Source: Cellulomonas sp. URHE0023
GTDB taxonomy: Bacteria > Actinomycetota > Actinomycetes > Actinomycetales > Cellulomonadaceae
Direction: 5' to 3'
Assembly (NCBI RefSeq): GCF_000688475.1
Contig: NZ_JIAN01000009.1
Location: forward strand, 62,001-126,000
Length of the DNA stretch: 64,000 bases
Shown: piece after piece, positions 1 to 8,320 of the stretch
Layout of the letters: each line of letters starts with the position of its first letter
How positions within the stretch are numbered: the stretch's first letter is position 1
Notes under the pieces: generated by a model
What the model saw: only the letters and a program-made list of their open reading frames with translations
Database searches by the model: none
Told to the model about the DNA's origin: nothing
Made by a program: the position numbers and the translations under genes

Positions 1-1411
1 CGCCGACATCTGTGAGGAAGTGGGCGGCCTCGGCGCCGTCGACAAGACGGTGGTCGAAGGACACGCTCAGCGTCATCACGTGCCGGAGCGCGATCTGGTC
101 CTGGAACTCCCACGGTTGCCGACGGATCGCGCCCATCGCCAGGATCGCCGCCTGACCCGGCACCAGGATGGGCGTGCCCGTGTCGACGCCGAGGACCCCG
201 ATGTTGGTGATCGTGATCGTCCCGCCCGCCAGGTCGGCCGGGGTGGTGGTGCCCGCCCGTGCAGCCTCCGTGAGCGCCCCGATCGCGTCGGCCAGCTCGG
301 GGAGCCTGAGCCCGTCGGCGTCCTTGACGCACGGCACGAGCAGCCCGCGTGGGGTGTCCGCAGCGATGCCGAGGTTCACGTACCCGTACTGGACGATCTC
401 CCCGGCGGCGTCGTCCCAGCGCGCGTTGAGCGTCGGGTTGCGGCGCAGCGCGATCGCCACCGCCTTGGCGACGAGCGTCAGGATCGAGATGCGATGCCCC
501 GCGAGGACGCGGTCTGCCCGGAACTGCTCGAGCAGCTCCAGGGTGGGCGTCACGTCGACCGTGAGCGAGGTCGACGCGTGCGGTGCGGTGAACGCGCTCG
601 CCACCATCGCTGCGGCGGTCTGCTTGCGAACACCCGAGATGGGCGTCCGAACCTCCCTCGCCGCTCCCCCGTTCGGCGGGCTCGCGGGTTCGTGCGCGGC
701 AGCCGCTCGGACTGTGCCGCCGCTCGCCGTTGCCCCGCCCACGCGGCCCCCTGCGGGCCTGACGGTCCCAGACCTGGAGGCCGGCCGGCCCGCGGTCGCC
801 GCACGAGCCTGCGCAACCGGAGCGGGATCGGCCCCCGAGACCACGTGCAGGACGTCCTCGCGCGTGATCATGCCGTCCTTGCCGCTCCCGTCGACCTTGT
901 TCAGGTCGACGCCGAGATCGTGCGCGAGCTTGCGCACGGGCGGGAGCACCTTCGGCCCGACTCGACGGGCCGACAGCGCCACGGCAGCGGCGTCCTCGGC
1001 GGTCGCGTGCGCTGCGGCCCAGGCCGCCGACCGCGACCGGCGCCGCGGCCGGGCCGAGGTCTCCGCCAGCGGCCCGTACCCGACGAGCACCGAGGTCCGC
1101 GCGGGCGCTGCCGGATCCGGCGGGACGTCCGCTGCAGGGTGGGGCGTCCCGGCGCTCTCGACGACGCTCGGCTCGTCGACCGCGACCGTCAGCAGTGCCG
1201 ACCCGACCGGGACGGTGGCGCCGGGCTCGACGAGCAGCTCGGCGACCACCCCCGCGTAGGGCGACGGCAGCTGCACCAGCGCCTTGGCTGTCTCCACCTC
1301 GGCGACCACCTGGTTCAGCTCGACCGTGTCGCCCACCGCCACGGACCACTCGACCAGGTCGGACTCGGTCAGACCCTCACCGAGGTCGGGCAGCGTGATG
1401 GTCCTGATCAT
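1..1411 (-). CDS. 2-oxoacid dehydrogenase E2 (dihydrolipoamide acyltransferase), 3'-partial
   Basis: This is the acyltransferase core subunit of a pyruvate or branched-chain 2-oxoacid dehydrogenase complex, which transfers the acyl group from lipoyl-lysine to CoA. The N-terminal lipoyl domain (about residues 2-78) carries the ETAKALVQL lipoylation context, typical of branched-chain type E2s. A long Ala/Pro linker, a peripheral subunit-binding domain (VRKLAHDLGV, about residues 148-185) and the catalytic domain with the DHRLVDG motif follow. The last few codons lie beyond the window edge. The ATG overlaps the stop of the upstream E1 beta gene in an ATGA, so the two are translationally coupled. 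BCKDH rather than PDH is favoured by the ETAK motif and three-gene order, but substrate cannot be settled from sequence alone. Confidence 0.93.
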   Translation of the reverse strand, partial: MIRTITLPDLGEGLTESDLVEWSVAVGDTVELNQVVAEVETAKALVQLPSPYAGVVAELLVEPGATVPVGSALLTVAVDEPSVVESAGTPHPAADVPPDPAAPARTSVLVGYGPLAETSARPRRRSRSAAWAAAHATAEDAAAVALSARRVGPKVLPPVRKLAHDLGVDLNKVDGSGKDGMITREDVLHVVSGADPAPVAQARAATAGRPASRSGTVRPAGGRVGGATASGGTVRAAAAHEPASPPNGGAAREVRTPISGVRKQTAAAMVASAFTAPHASTSLTVDVTPTLELLEQFRADRVLAGHRISILTLVAKAVAIALRRNPTLNARWDDAAGEIVQYGYVNLGIAADTPRGLLVPCVKDADGLRLPELADAIGALTEAARAGTTTPADLAGGTITITNIGVLGVDTGTPILVPGQAAILAMGAIRRQPWEFQDQIALRHVMTLSVSFDHRLVDGAEAAHFLTDVG

Positions 1412-2415
1412 GACGCCCTCCACCCGGTCAGTGAGTGCGCCCTGCCCATGACGCGATCCACCGCATCGAGAAGCCGGTCGAGATCGGGCAGGAAGTGGTC
1501 CTCGGACTTGGCGGCGGGGTACGGGGTGTCGAACCCGGTGACGCGCACGGGCGCAGCCTTGAGCACGTCGAAGCAGCGGTCCACGATGCTCGCCGCGATC
1601 TCCGCACCGAGCCCACCGCTGCGCTGCGCCTCGTGCGTCACCACGAGCCGACCGGTCTTGCGCACGGACACCTCGAGCGTGTCGAGGTCGAGCGGTGACA
1701 GCGAGCGCAGGTCGACGACCTCGACGGACAGCCCGTCGTCCAGTGCTGCGAGCGCGGCGTCCCGCGCGGTCACGACGAGCGGACCGTATGCGGCGAGCGT
1801 GACGTCGGTTCCCTCGACGACGACGCGTGCACGGTCGAGCGCGAGGGCGCCGACGAGCTCGTCGGACACCTCGCCCTTGACCCAGTACCGGCGTTTGGGC
1901 TCGAAGAACACCACAGGGTCGTCGCAGGCGATCGCCTGGCGGATCATCGTGTGCGCGTCCTGCGGGTTCGCGCAGGTCACCACGCGCAGGCCGGGCGTGT
2001 GCGCGAAGTAGGCCTCGGGCGACTCGGAGTGGTGCTCGACCGCGCCGATCCCACCGCCGTAGGGGATGCGGACCGTGATCGGCATCGTGACCGCCCCACC
2101 GGTCCGGTAGTGGATGCGCGCCACCTGCGTGACCAGCTGGTCGACGGCCGGGTACACGAACCCGTCGAACTGGATCTCCACCACGGGCCGGTAGCCCCGG
2201 TACGCGAGGCCGACGGCGACGCCCATGATCCCGGCCTCGGCGAGCGGGGTGTCCATGACCCGGTCGGCGCCGAAGTCGCGCTGCAGCCCGTCGGTCACCC
2301 GGAACACCCCACCGAGCTGGCCGATGTCCTCGCCGAGCAGCACCACGCTCGGGTCGTCGTCGAGCGCGTGCCGCAGGCCGTCGTTGAGGGCGGCCGCCAT
2401 CGTCATCGTGCCCAT
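1408..2415 (-). CDS. 2-oxoacid dehydrogenase E1 component, beta subunit
   Basis: This is the beta chain of the thiamine-diphosphate-dependent E1 decarboxylase, 335 aa, the usual length. The N-terminal transketolase-type pyrimidine-binding domain contains the GEDIGQLGGVFRVT stretch and the PLAEAGIMGVAVG segment seen throughout the family. The C-terminal transketolase domain contains the conserved VVDLRSLSPLD. The start MGTMTMAAALNDG was chosen because its ATG overlaps the upstream E1 alpha stop (TGATG). The reading frame stays open for hundreds of codons further upstream, but that extension lies inside E1 alpha in another frame and is a shadow. The end overlaps the E2 start by 4 nt. It acts with E1 alpha and E2 in the cytoplasm. 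Confidence 0.95.
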   Translation of the reverse strand: MGTMTMAAALNDGLRHALDDDPSVVLLGEDIGQLGGVFRVTDGLQRDFGADRVMDTPLAEAGIMGVAVGLAYRGYRPVVEIQFDGFVYPAVDQLVTQVARIHYRTGGAVTMPITVRIPYGGGIGAVEHHSESPEAYFAHTPGLRVVTCANPQDAHTMIRQAIACDDPVVFFEPKRRYWVKGEVSDELVGALALDRARVVVEGTDVTLAAYGPLVVTARDAALAALDDGLSVEVVDLRSLSPLDLDTLEVSVRKTGRLVVTHEAQRSGGLGAEIAASIVDRCFDVLKAAPVRVTGFDTPYPAAKSEDHFLPDLDRLLDAVDRVMGRAHSLTGWRAS

Positions 2416-3533
2416 CAGCCCTCGCCCCCCTCGAACATCTCGAGGTACGCGGCGTACTGGCTGCGCTGACGGATGAGGTCGGGCGTCGGTTCGACGAGGA
2501 CGTGGTCGAACACGCTCAGCGGCTCGGGGTCCGGCAGCGCGTAGCAGGCCTCGCGCATCGCCGTCGCGAACGCGTCCGCCTTGCTCGTGATGTCCGCGAC
2601 CCGGTCGTCGGGGATCGTCAGGAACTTCTCGAGCCGCGCGATCGGGTCCTTCGCCGCCCACAGCTCCTTGTCCGCCGGGTCGACGTAGCGGGTCGGGTCG
2701 TCGGACGTCGTGTGCGGGCCCATGCGGTACGTCACGGCCTCGATGAACGTGGGTCCGTCGCCGCGTCGCGCCCGGTCCAGGGCGACGCGGGTGGCCGCCA
2801 TGACCGCGAGGACGTCGTTCCCGTCCACGCGGATGCTGGGGATGCCCAGCCCGGGCGCCCGGTCGGCGATCGGGCGCTGAGCCTGTAGGCCCACCGGCTC
2901 GGAGATGGCCCACTGGTTGTTCTGGCAGAAGAAGACGACCGGCGCCTGGAAGCTCGCGGCGAAGACCATCGCCTCGTGCACGTCCCCCTTGCTGGTGGCG
3001 CCGTCGCCGAAGTACGCGACGACGGCCGAGTCGACCCCGTCCTTGACGCAGCCGAGTGCGTACCCGGTGGCGTGCAGGGTCTGCGAGCCGATCATCACCT
3101 GCGGCGTCGCCATGCCGATGCTCCGCGGGTCCCACCCTGCGAGCGCGGTCCCGCGCCAGACGCGCATCAGGTCCGCCGGTTGCGCTCCGCGGCAGTACGC
3201 GACGCCGTTCTCGCGGTAGCTCGTGAAGACGAAGTCGTCGTCCCGGAGCGCTCGCGCGGAGCCGATCTGCGCGGCCTCCTGGCCGAGCAGCGGCGGCCAC
3301 AGCCCGAGCTGGCCCTGCCGCTGGAGTGCGACGGCTTCGGTGTCGAAGCGGCGGACGACGACCATGTCCTCGTAGAGGCCCGTCAGCTGCTCGTCGTCGA
3401 CGTCGGCGACCACCGGGTCGTACACGGGGTCTTCGCGACGGACGCCGTCGGGCGTCAGGAGCTGGACGAGATCGCCGGTCTGGGCCTTGTTCTTGCGCAA
3501 GGCACGGCTGGGGGACACATCTGCACGCAACAT
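2415..3533 (-). CDS. 2-oxoacid dehydrogenase E1 component, alpha subunit
   Basis: This is the alpha chain of the E1 decarboxylase, 372 aa. The thiamine diphosphate binding motif is visible as GDGATSKGDVHEA followed about 25 residues later by QNNQWAIS (the GDG-X-NN pattern). The region SYRENGVAYCRG and the TFIEAVTYRMGPHTTSDDP segment are also characteristic. It is the first gene of the operon E1 alpha - E1 beta - E2. It diverges from the thiolase gene across roughly 200 bp that must hold both promoters. A branched-chain keto acid role would fit an adjacent thiolase feeding acyl-CoA catabolism, but this is inference and a pyruvate dehydrogenase function remains possible. Confidence 0.94.
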   Translation of the reverse strand: MLRADVSPSRALRKNKAQTGDLVQLLTPDGVRREDPVYDPVVADVDDEQLTGLYEDMVVVRRFDTEAVALQRQGQLGLWPPLLGQEAAQIGSARALRDDDFVFTSYRENGVAYCRGAQPADLMRVWRGTALAGWDPRSIGMATPQVMIGSQTLHATGYALGCVKDGVDSAVVAYFGDGATSKGDVHEAMVFAASFQAPVVFFCQNNQWAISEPVGLQAQRPIADRAPGLGIPSIRVDGNDVLAVMAATRVALDRARRGDGPTFIEAVTYRMGPHTTSDDPTRYVDPADKELWAAKDPIARLEKFLTIPDDRVADITSKADAFATAMREACYALPDPEPLSVFDHVLVEPTPDLIRQRSQYAAYLEMFEGGEG

Positions 3534-3735
3534 GTTTCGCTCCGTCTGGTGGCGGAACCGTCGCTCTTGTGAAGCTAGGCCCCATTGCCTGATGTCCCGC
3601 CAATGTAAGTCCCCGCTCCACGGAGCGCGAGCCTCGACACGTCAATGCACAATGACCTCGTCGAGGAGCATGCAGTCATGGACGAGGTCGTCCGGTCCGC
3701 CGTCGCGGCTCCGGCCGACGGGAGGTGGCGTTGTG

Positions 3736-4932
3736 ATGAGCCCTGATCGTGAGGTCGTGATCCTGTCGTTCGCACGCACGCCGATGACGCGGATCAACGG
3801 GAGCCTGTCCTCCATGACGGCCGCGGCGCTGGGCGCCGCCGCCATTCGCGGCGCACTCGCTCGGGCCGGCGTGGACCCCTCCGACGTGGACCAGGTCCTC
3901 ATGGGCCAGGTCGTCCAGGCGGGCGCCGGCCAGAACCCCGCGCGGCAGGCCGCGGTGCTGGCAGACCTGCCGTGGACGGTTCCGGCGACGACCGTCAACA
4001 AGGTCTGCCTCAGCGGGTTGACCGCAATCATCGACGCCGCCCGGATGATCCGGCTGGGCGAGGCCTCCGTCGTCGTCGCGGGGGGCCAGGAGTCGATGAG
4101 CCAGGCGCCTCACCTGCTGCCCGGCTCCCGGCGAGGGTGGACGTACGGCGACATCCAGGCCGTCGACTCGCTCGCCTTCGACGGGCTGACCGACGCGTTC
4201 GACCGCGAGTCGATGGGATCGTCCACCGAGCGCGGCAACAAGGAGCTGTCCATCTCGCGCGAGGCCCAGGACCACGTCGCTGCCGAGAGCCACCGCCGCG
4301 CGGCCGCAGCCGTGCAGTCCGGGGTGTTCGCCGAGGAGATCGTGCCGGTCGAGGTGCCGCAGAGGCGGGGCTCACCGGTGGTGGTCGCTCTCGACGAGGG
4401 CATCAGGCCCGAGACGACGCTCGACTCGTTGGCGGCGCTGCGGCCCGCGTTCACGGCCGACGGGACCATCACCGCAGGCAACGCCTCCCCCTTGACCGAC
4501 GGCGCCACTGCGGTCGTCGTCGCCGCGCGGGACGTCGCCGAGGCCCGCGGGCTGACGTGGCTCGCGACGGTCGGCGCCTGCGGGCAGGTGGCCGGACCGG
4601 ACAACTCGCTGCACTCGCAGCCGTCCGCGGCGATCGCGGCAGCCCTCGACCGCGGAGGCTGGGACCTCTCGACCGTCGACCTCGTCGAGATCAACGAGGC
4701 CTTCGGGTCGGTCGTGGCGCAGTCGCTCACCGACCTCGGCTACCCGCTCGCGCAGACGAACATCCACGGCGGTGCCATCGCGCTCGGGCATCCCATCGGG
4801 GCCTCCGGCGCCCGACTGGCCGGCACCGCCGCAGCGGAGCTGTCCCGACGAGGCCACGGACGAGCCGCGGTCGCGCTGTGCGGCGGGGGCGGCCAGGGCG
4901 AGGCCCTGCTCCTGTGGAGGAATGCGGACTGA
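3736..4932 (+). CDS. Acetyl-CoA C-acyltransferase (thiolase)
   Basis: This thiolase of about 398 aa condenses acetyl-CoA or cleaves beta-ketoacyl-CoA. The nucleophilic cysteine is in VNKVCLSGLTAI (about residue 90), the histidine in ALGHPIGASG, and the second catalytic cysteine in CGGGGQG near the C terminus; NEAF is also present. All catalytic elements are intact. The chosen ATG (MSPDREVV) lies about 10 nt after GGGAGGTGG; a GTG one codon earlier is equally possible. Longer in-frame extensions lack family similarity. It is divergent from the 2-oxoacid dehydrogenase operon, which suggests linked catabolism of acyl-CoA intermediates. Biosynthetic (acetyl-CoA acetyltransferase) versus degradative use cannot be told here. 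Confidence 0.94.
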   Translation: MSPDREVVILSFARTPMTRINGSLSSMTAAALGAAAIRGALARAGVDPSDVDQVLMGQVVQAGAGQNPARQAAVLADLPWTVPATTVNKVCLSGLTAIIDAARMIRLGEASVVVAGGQESMSQAPHLLPGSRRGWTYGDIQAVDSLAFDGLTDAFDRESMGSSTERGNKELSISREAQDHVAAESHRRAAAAVQSGVFAEEIVPVEVPQRRGSPVVVALDEGIRPETTLDSLAALRPAFTADGTITAGNASPLTDGATAVVVAARDVAEARGLTWLATVGACGQVAGPDNSLHSQPSAAIAAALDRGGWDLSTVDLVEINEAFGSVVAQSLTDLGYPLAQTNIHGGAIALGHPIGASGARLAGTAAAELSRRGHGRAAVALCGGGGQGEALLLWRNAD

Positions 4933-5044
4933 CGCGCCCGGGACACGGCCTGGGCGGTGGTGAACGGCCGTCCCCGGCGGGACGTGTCTCGAAAAGGACC
5001 AAGGTCCGTATGTCGGGCGCACGGTCGCCGCTACAGTCCCCAGC

Positions 5045-6517
5045 ATGGCCGACCCCCGGGGCTTCCTTCGAACCCGCGACCGAGAGCTCCCGTCCGACCG
5101 GTCCGTACCGGTCCGCATCCAGGACTGGGACGAGATCCACCGTCATCCCGTCGGTGACGACGGCGCGCTGGACTCCCTGCACCGCCAGGCCGGCAGGTGC
5201 ATGGACTGTGGCGTGCCGTTCTGCCACCACGCGTGCCCGCTCGGGAACCTGGTCCCCGAGTGGAACGACCTGACGTGGCGCGGGATGTGGGCTGACGCGT
5301 CCGACCGGCTCCACCTGACCAACAACTTCCCGGAGATCACCGGCCGGATCTGCCCGGCGCCCTGCGAGACGGGGTGCGTGCTCGGCATCAACCAGCCTCC
5401 CGTGACGATCAAGCACGTCGAGCTGTCGATCGTCGAGGAGGCGTTCGAGCGGGGGCTCGTGCAGCCGGCGGTGATCGACCGGCACACGGCGAGCACGGTC
5501 GCGGTGGTCGGCTCCGGTCCTGCGGGGCTGGCGGCGGCGCAGCAGCTGACGCGTGCGGGCCACACGGTCACCGTGTTCGAGCGGGCCGACGCCCCGGGTG
5601 GGCTCCTGCGGTACGGCATCCCCGAGTACAAGCTCCCGGCGTCCGTCGTCGAGCGGCGGCTGGACATCATGCGTGCCGAGGGGACCGTGTTCCGGTGCGG
5701 CGTCGACGTCGGCACGGACGTCACCGGCGACGGCCTGCTGGCCAGCTTCGACGCGGTCGTCGTGACCACCGGCTCGACGCTGCCGCGCGACCTGCCCGTG
5801 CCCGGCCGAGCACTTCACGGCGTGATGCCCGCCATGGACTACCTCGTGCCCGCGAACCACGCCGCGCTCGGCGAGCCCGTGGCCGACGCCCCGGTCGCGA
5901 CCGGACTCGACGTCGTCATCATCGGCGGCGGCGACACCGGCGCGGACTGCCTCGGGACCGCGGTCCGCCAAGGTGCCCGCTCCATCACCCAGCTCGAGAT
6001 CCTGGCCGAGCCGTCCCGGGCGCGCCCTGCCGCGCAGCCGTGGCCGACGTACCCGACCATCTTCCGCGTCTCGTCCTCCCACGAGGAGGGTGGCGAGCGC
6101 GTGTTCGCCGTGAGCACCGTCTCGCTCCTCGGCGACGACGCCGGTCGCGTCCGGGGGTTGCAGGTGGTCGACGTCGAGCAGGTCGACGGACGGTTCGAGC
6201 CTGTCGCCGGGACGGAACGGGTGCTGCCGGCGCAGCTCGTCGTGCTGGCGCTCGGCTTCGTCGGCCCGGAACGTGAGGGGCTCGGCGAGCAGCTCGGACT
6301 CACGACGGACGGGCGCGGCTCGTTCGTCCGCGGCGACGACTTCTCCACGGCGACGCCCGGGGTGTTCGTCGCGGGTGACTGCGGCCGTGGCCAGTCGCTG
6401 ATCGTCTGGGCCATCGCCGAGGGCCGGTCGGCGGCTGCCTCGGCGGACCGGTTCCTCACCGGGCGCACGGAGCTGCCGTCACCGATCAGGGCGAGCACGC
6501 TGGCCCTGCGCGCCTGA
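5045..6517 (+). CDS. gltD: GltD-like glutamate synthase small subunit (NADPH-dependent oxidoreductase)
   Basis: This 490-aa protein matches the beta subunit of NADPH glutamate synthase, which passes electrons from NADPH via FAD and Fe-S centres to the large subunit. The N-terminal cysteine clusters CMDCGVPFCHHACPLGN and CPAPCETGCVLG bind Fe-S. The FAD dinucleotide fold is VAVVGSGPAGLAAA (about residues 153-166) and the NADPH fold is VVIIGGGDTGADCLG (about 290). A C-terminal GVFVAGDCGRGQSLIVWAI closes the FAD site. The expected gltB large subunit is not adjacent on either side, so the partner is encoded elsewhere or the protein serves another acceptor. It converges on the M28 peptidase gene with a strong hairpin between them. 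Confidence 0.93.
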   Translation: MADPRGFLRTRDRELPSDRSVPVRIQDWDEIHRHPVGDDGALDSLHRQAGRCMDCGVPFCHHACPLGNLVPEWNDLTWRGMWADASDRLHLTNNFPEITGRICPAPCETGCVLGINQPPVTIKHVELSIVEEAFERGLVQPAVIDRHTASTVAVVGSGPAGLAAAQQLTRAGHTVTVFERADAPGGLLRYGIPEYKLPASVVERRLDIMRAEGTVFRCGVDVGTDVTGDGLLASFDAVVVTTGSTLPRDLPVPGRALHGVMPAMDYLVPANHAALGEPVADAPVATGLDVVIIGGGDTGADCLGTAVRQGARSITQLEILAEPSRARPAAQPWPTYPTIFRVSSSHEEGGERVFAVSTVSLLGDDAGRVRGLQVVDVEQVDGRFEPVAGTERVLPAQLVVLALGFVGPEREGLGEQLGLTTDGRGSFVRGDDFSTATPGVFVAGDCGRGQSLIVWAIAEGRSAAASADRFLTGRTELPSPIRASTLALRA

Positions 6518-6573
6518 GGCGTAGGTCGTCGGTCTCCCCCGCGGTTGCCGACGCCGCCCGTGGCCCGGGCGCC

Positions 6574-6609
6574 CCGAGGGTCCGAGACCGCGAGGCCCCG
6601 GACCCTCGG
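6574..6609. terminator. Bidirectional hairpin between convergent genes
   Basis: A perfect 11-bp inverted repeat (arms CCGAGGGTCCG and CGGACCCTCGG) with a 14-base loop lies between the gltD-like stop and the end of the convergent M28 peptidase gene. There is no clear U tract on either side, which is common for actinobacterial terminators. The symmetric placement supports a shared terminator. Confidence 0.65.
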
Positions 6610-6630
6610 TACTGCCCTACGGACCAGTCG

Positions 6631-8220
6631 TCAGGCGGCACCGTGCTCGTAGCCGCCGCCGCTGCCGACGGTCCCCTGCGGACCGGCTGGTGCCGGGAGC
6701 TGGAAGTTCCCGGGAACCCGCCTGCCGACGACACCGTTCACGGTCTCGGTGGAGTACGAGTACGTGAGGACCGCCGCCGCGATCGCATCGGTGTTCACGT
6801 CGAGCGCGTACATCGAGAGGTTGGAGATCGTGTCGCACGCCAGGTGGTAGCACGAGTCGTACTGCTCACCCGCCGTCCCACCCCAGATCGCCGCCTGCTC
6901 CGGGGTCTTCGGGACCTCGGCGCCCGTGAACAGGCCGCCCGCCGGTATGCCGTTCTGGATGAACGCCTGGTAGTCGCTGCGACCGCTGAACTCGGCGTCG
7001 TCGTAGGGGATCCCCATCTTCGTGTAGTACGACTCGAAGAAGTCCTCGATCTGGACGGACCCCGGGGGAACCACGACGGGCGCCTCGAAGCCTGACTCGT
7101 CGCTGTCGTAGACCATGAAGATGTAGTTCGGCGACGCGACCATGTCGAAGTTCAGGTACAGGGCGATCCGGTCACGGCTCGGCTGGTCCAGTCCCTCGAC
7201 GTAGGCGGTGGATCCCAGCAGGCCGCTCTCCTCGGCTCCCCACCAGGCGAAGCGCAGGGTGTTCTCGGGCTTGACGTGCCCGATCTGCTGAGCGAGCTCC
7301 AGGAGTGCCGAGGAGCCGCTGCCGTTGTCGTTGATCCCCGGACCGGCCTGGACCGAGTCGAGGTGGGCGCCCGCCATGACGACGTTGGCGTCGTTGCGGC
7401 CGGGCAGCTCGGCGATGACGTTGACCTGCGGCCGGGACTCGGGCGGGTCGACGTGCACCCGGGCGGTCGAACCCGCGGCGGCCAGTGCGGCGCCGTCCGC
7501 GAAGCTCGCACCGACGACCGGGATGCTGGCCGGCTGCTGGTTCTCGCCGAAGAGCGTTCCGGTGATGAGGTCCTCACGCAGCGGGGTGTTCCCCTGGTTG
7601 AAGATGATCACCGCCTCGGCGCCCGCGTTCTGGGCGTTGATGGCCTTGATGCCGAACTCGCAGGTTCCGCGCTGGATCAGCGCGATGTCGGCCGTGCCCG
7701 TGAAGTCCAGGCCCGCGAAGTCCGCCGCGTCGCACCCGCTGTCGACCGGTTCACGCGGCGGATCGAGCGTGATGTCGACGGGGATGACGTTGCCGGTCAC
7801 CTCGCCGGACCCGGTGCCGGTGAAGACGCCGGTGCCGTACGTCGCCTGCACCGGAGTCAGCTGCTCCAGCTGCGCCGGCGGCACGAAGGTGAAGTCGAAC
7901 GTGTCGAGCTCGACGGACCATCCCGCGGCCTTCAGCGTGTCGACGACGTAGTCGACGCTGGCCGTGTAGCCGGTTGTGCCCGCCGCGCGGGTGCCTCCGT
8001 TGGCATCCGCGATGGCCTGGAGGGCCTGCTCGTGCTCCAGGACGCCGTCGACGGTGACGCATCGGAGCAGCTTGTCGTAGGTGTTGTTGATCCGCCGCTC
8101 GCACGCCTGAGACAACGGCGACGCGACCGCCGACGCGGCCGGTACGAGAGCCGACGCGGCCGCGAGACCCGCGACGGCTACGCCGGTCCACACATGTCGT
8201 GACTTCTGGGCTGAGAACAT
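6631..8220 (-). CDS. Secreted M28-family aminopeptidase with PA domain
   Basis: This is a secreted zinc aminopeptidase, 529 aa. A Sec signal peptide covers about residues 1-33 (VAVAGLAAASALVPAASAVASP). A protease-associated domain (about 130-250, including ALIQRGTCEFGIKA) interrupts the peptidase fold. The M28 metal ligands are visible in order: AGAHLDSV, GINDNGSGSSALLE, AWWGAEESGLLG, LNFDMV and CYHLACDT. The C-terminal tail is Gly-rich and short. The gene reads in the same direction as the HK-RR-HEAT-GT2 operon upstream of it, about 100 bp away, and could be partly read through from it. It fits nutrient scavenging from peptides beside the chitinase. Substrate preference is not determinable. 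Confidence 0.92.
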   Translation of the reverse strand: MFSAQKSRHVWTGVAVAGLAAASALVPAASAVASPLSQACERRINNTYDKLLRCVTVDGVLEHEQALQAIADANGGTRAAGTTGYTASVDYVVDTLKAAGWSVELDTFDFTFVPPAQLEQLTPVQATYGTGVFTGTGSGEVTGNVIPVDITLDPPREPVDSGCDAADFAGLDFTGTADIALIQRGTCEFGIKAINAQNAGAEAVIIFNQGNTPLREDLITGTLFGENQQPASIPVVGASFADGAALAAAGSTARVHVDPPESRPQVNVIAELPGRNDANVVMAGAHLDSVQAGPGINDNGSGSSALLELAQQIGHVKPENTLRFAWWGAEESGLLGSTAYVEGLDQPSRDRIALYLNFDMVASPNYIFMVYDSDESGFEAPVVVPPGSVQIEDFFESYYTKMGIPYDDAEFSGRSDYQAFIQNGIPAGGLFTGAEVPKTPEQAAIWGGTAGEQYDSCYHLACDTISNLSMYALDVNTDAIAAAVLTYSYSTETVNGVVGRRVPGNFQLPAPAGPQGTVGSGGGYEHGAA

Positions 8221-8320
8221 CGTCAGTCCCTCCGGTCGGGGCGTCGGGGTGGCGCCCGAACTCTCGGAGCCTAAGGACGAGGCAGCGGCGCGGCACGCCG
8301 AGACGTCCGGGCTGCAGGGT

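Noticed and set aside
20..2011. Long plus-strand open frame opposite the E2 and E1 beta genes
   Set aside because: Low-complexity Arg/Pro/Asp composition with no family match; it is the antisense shadow of clear enzyme genes with intact motifs.
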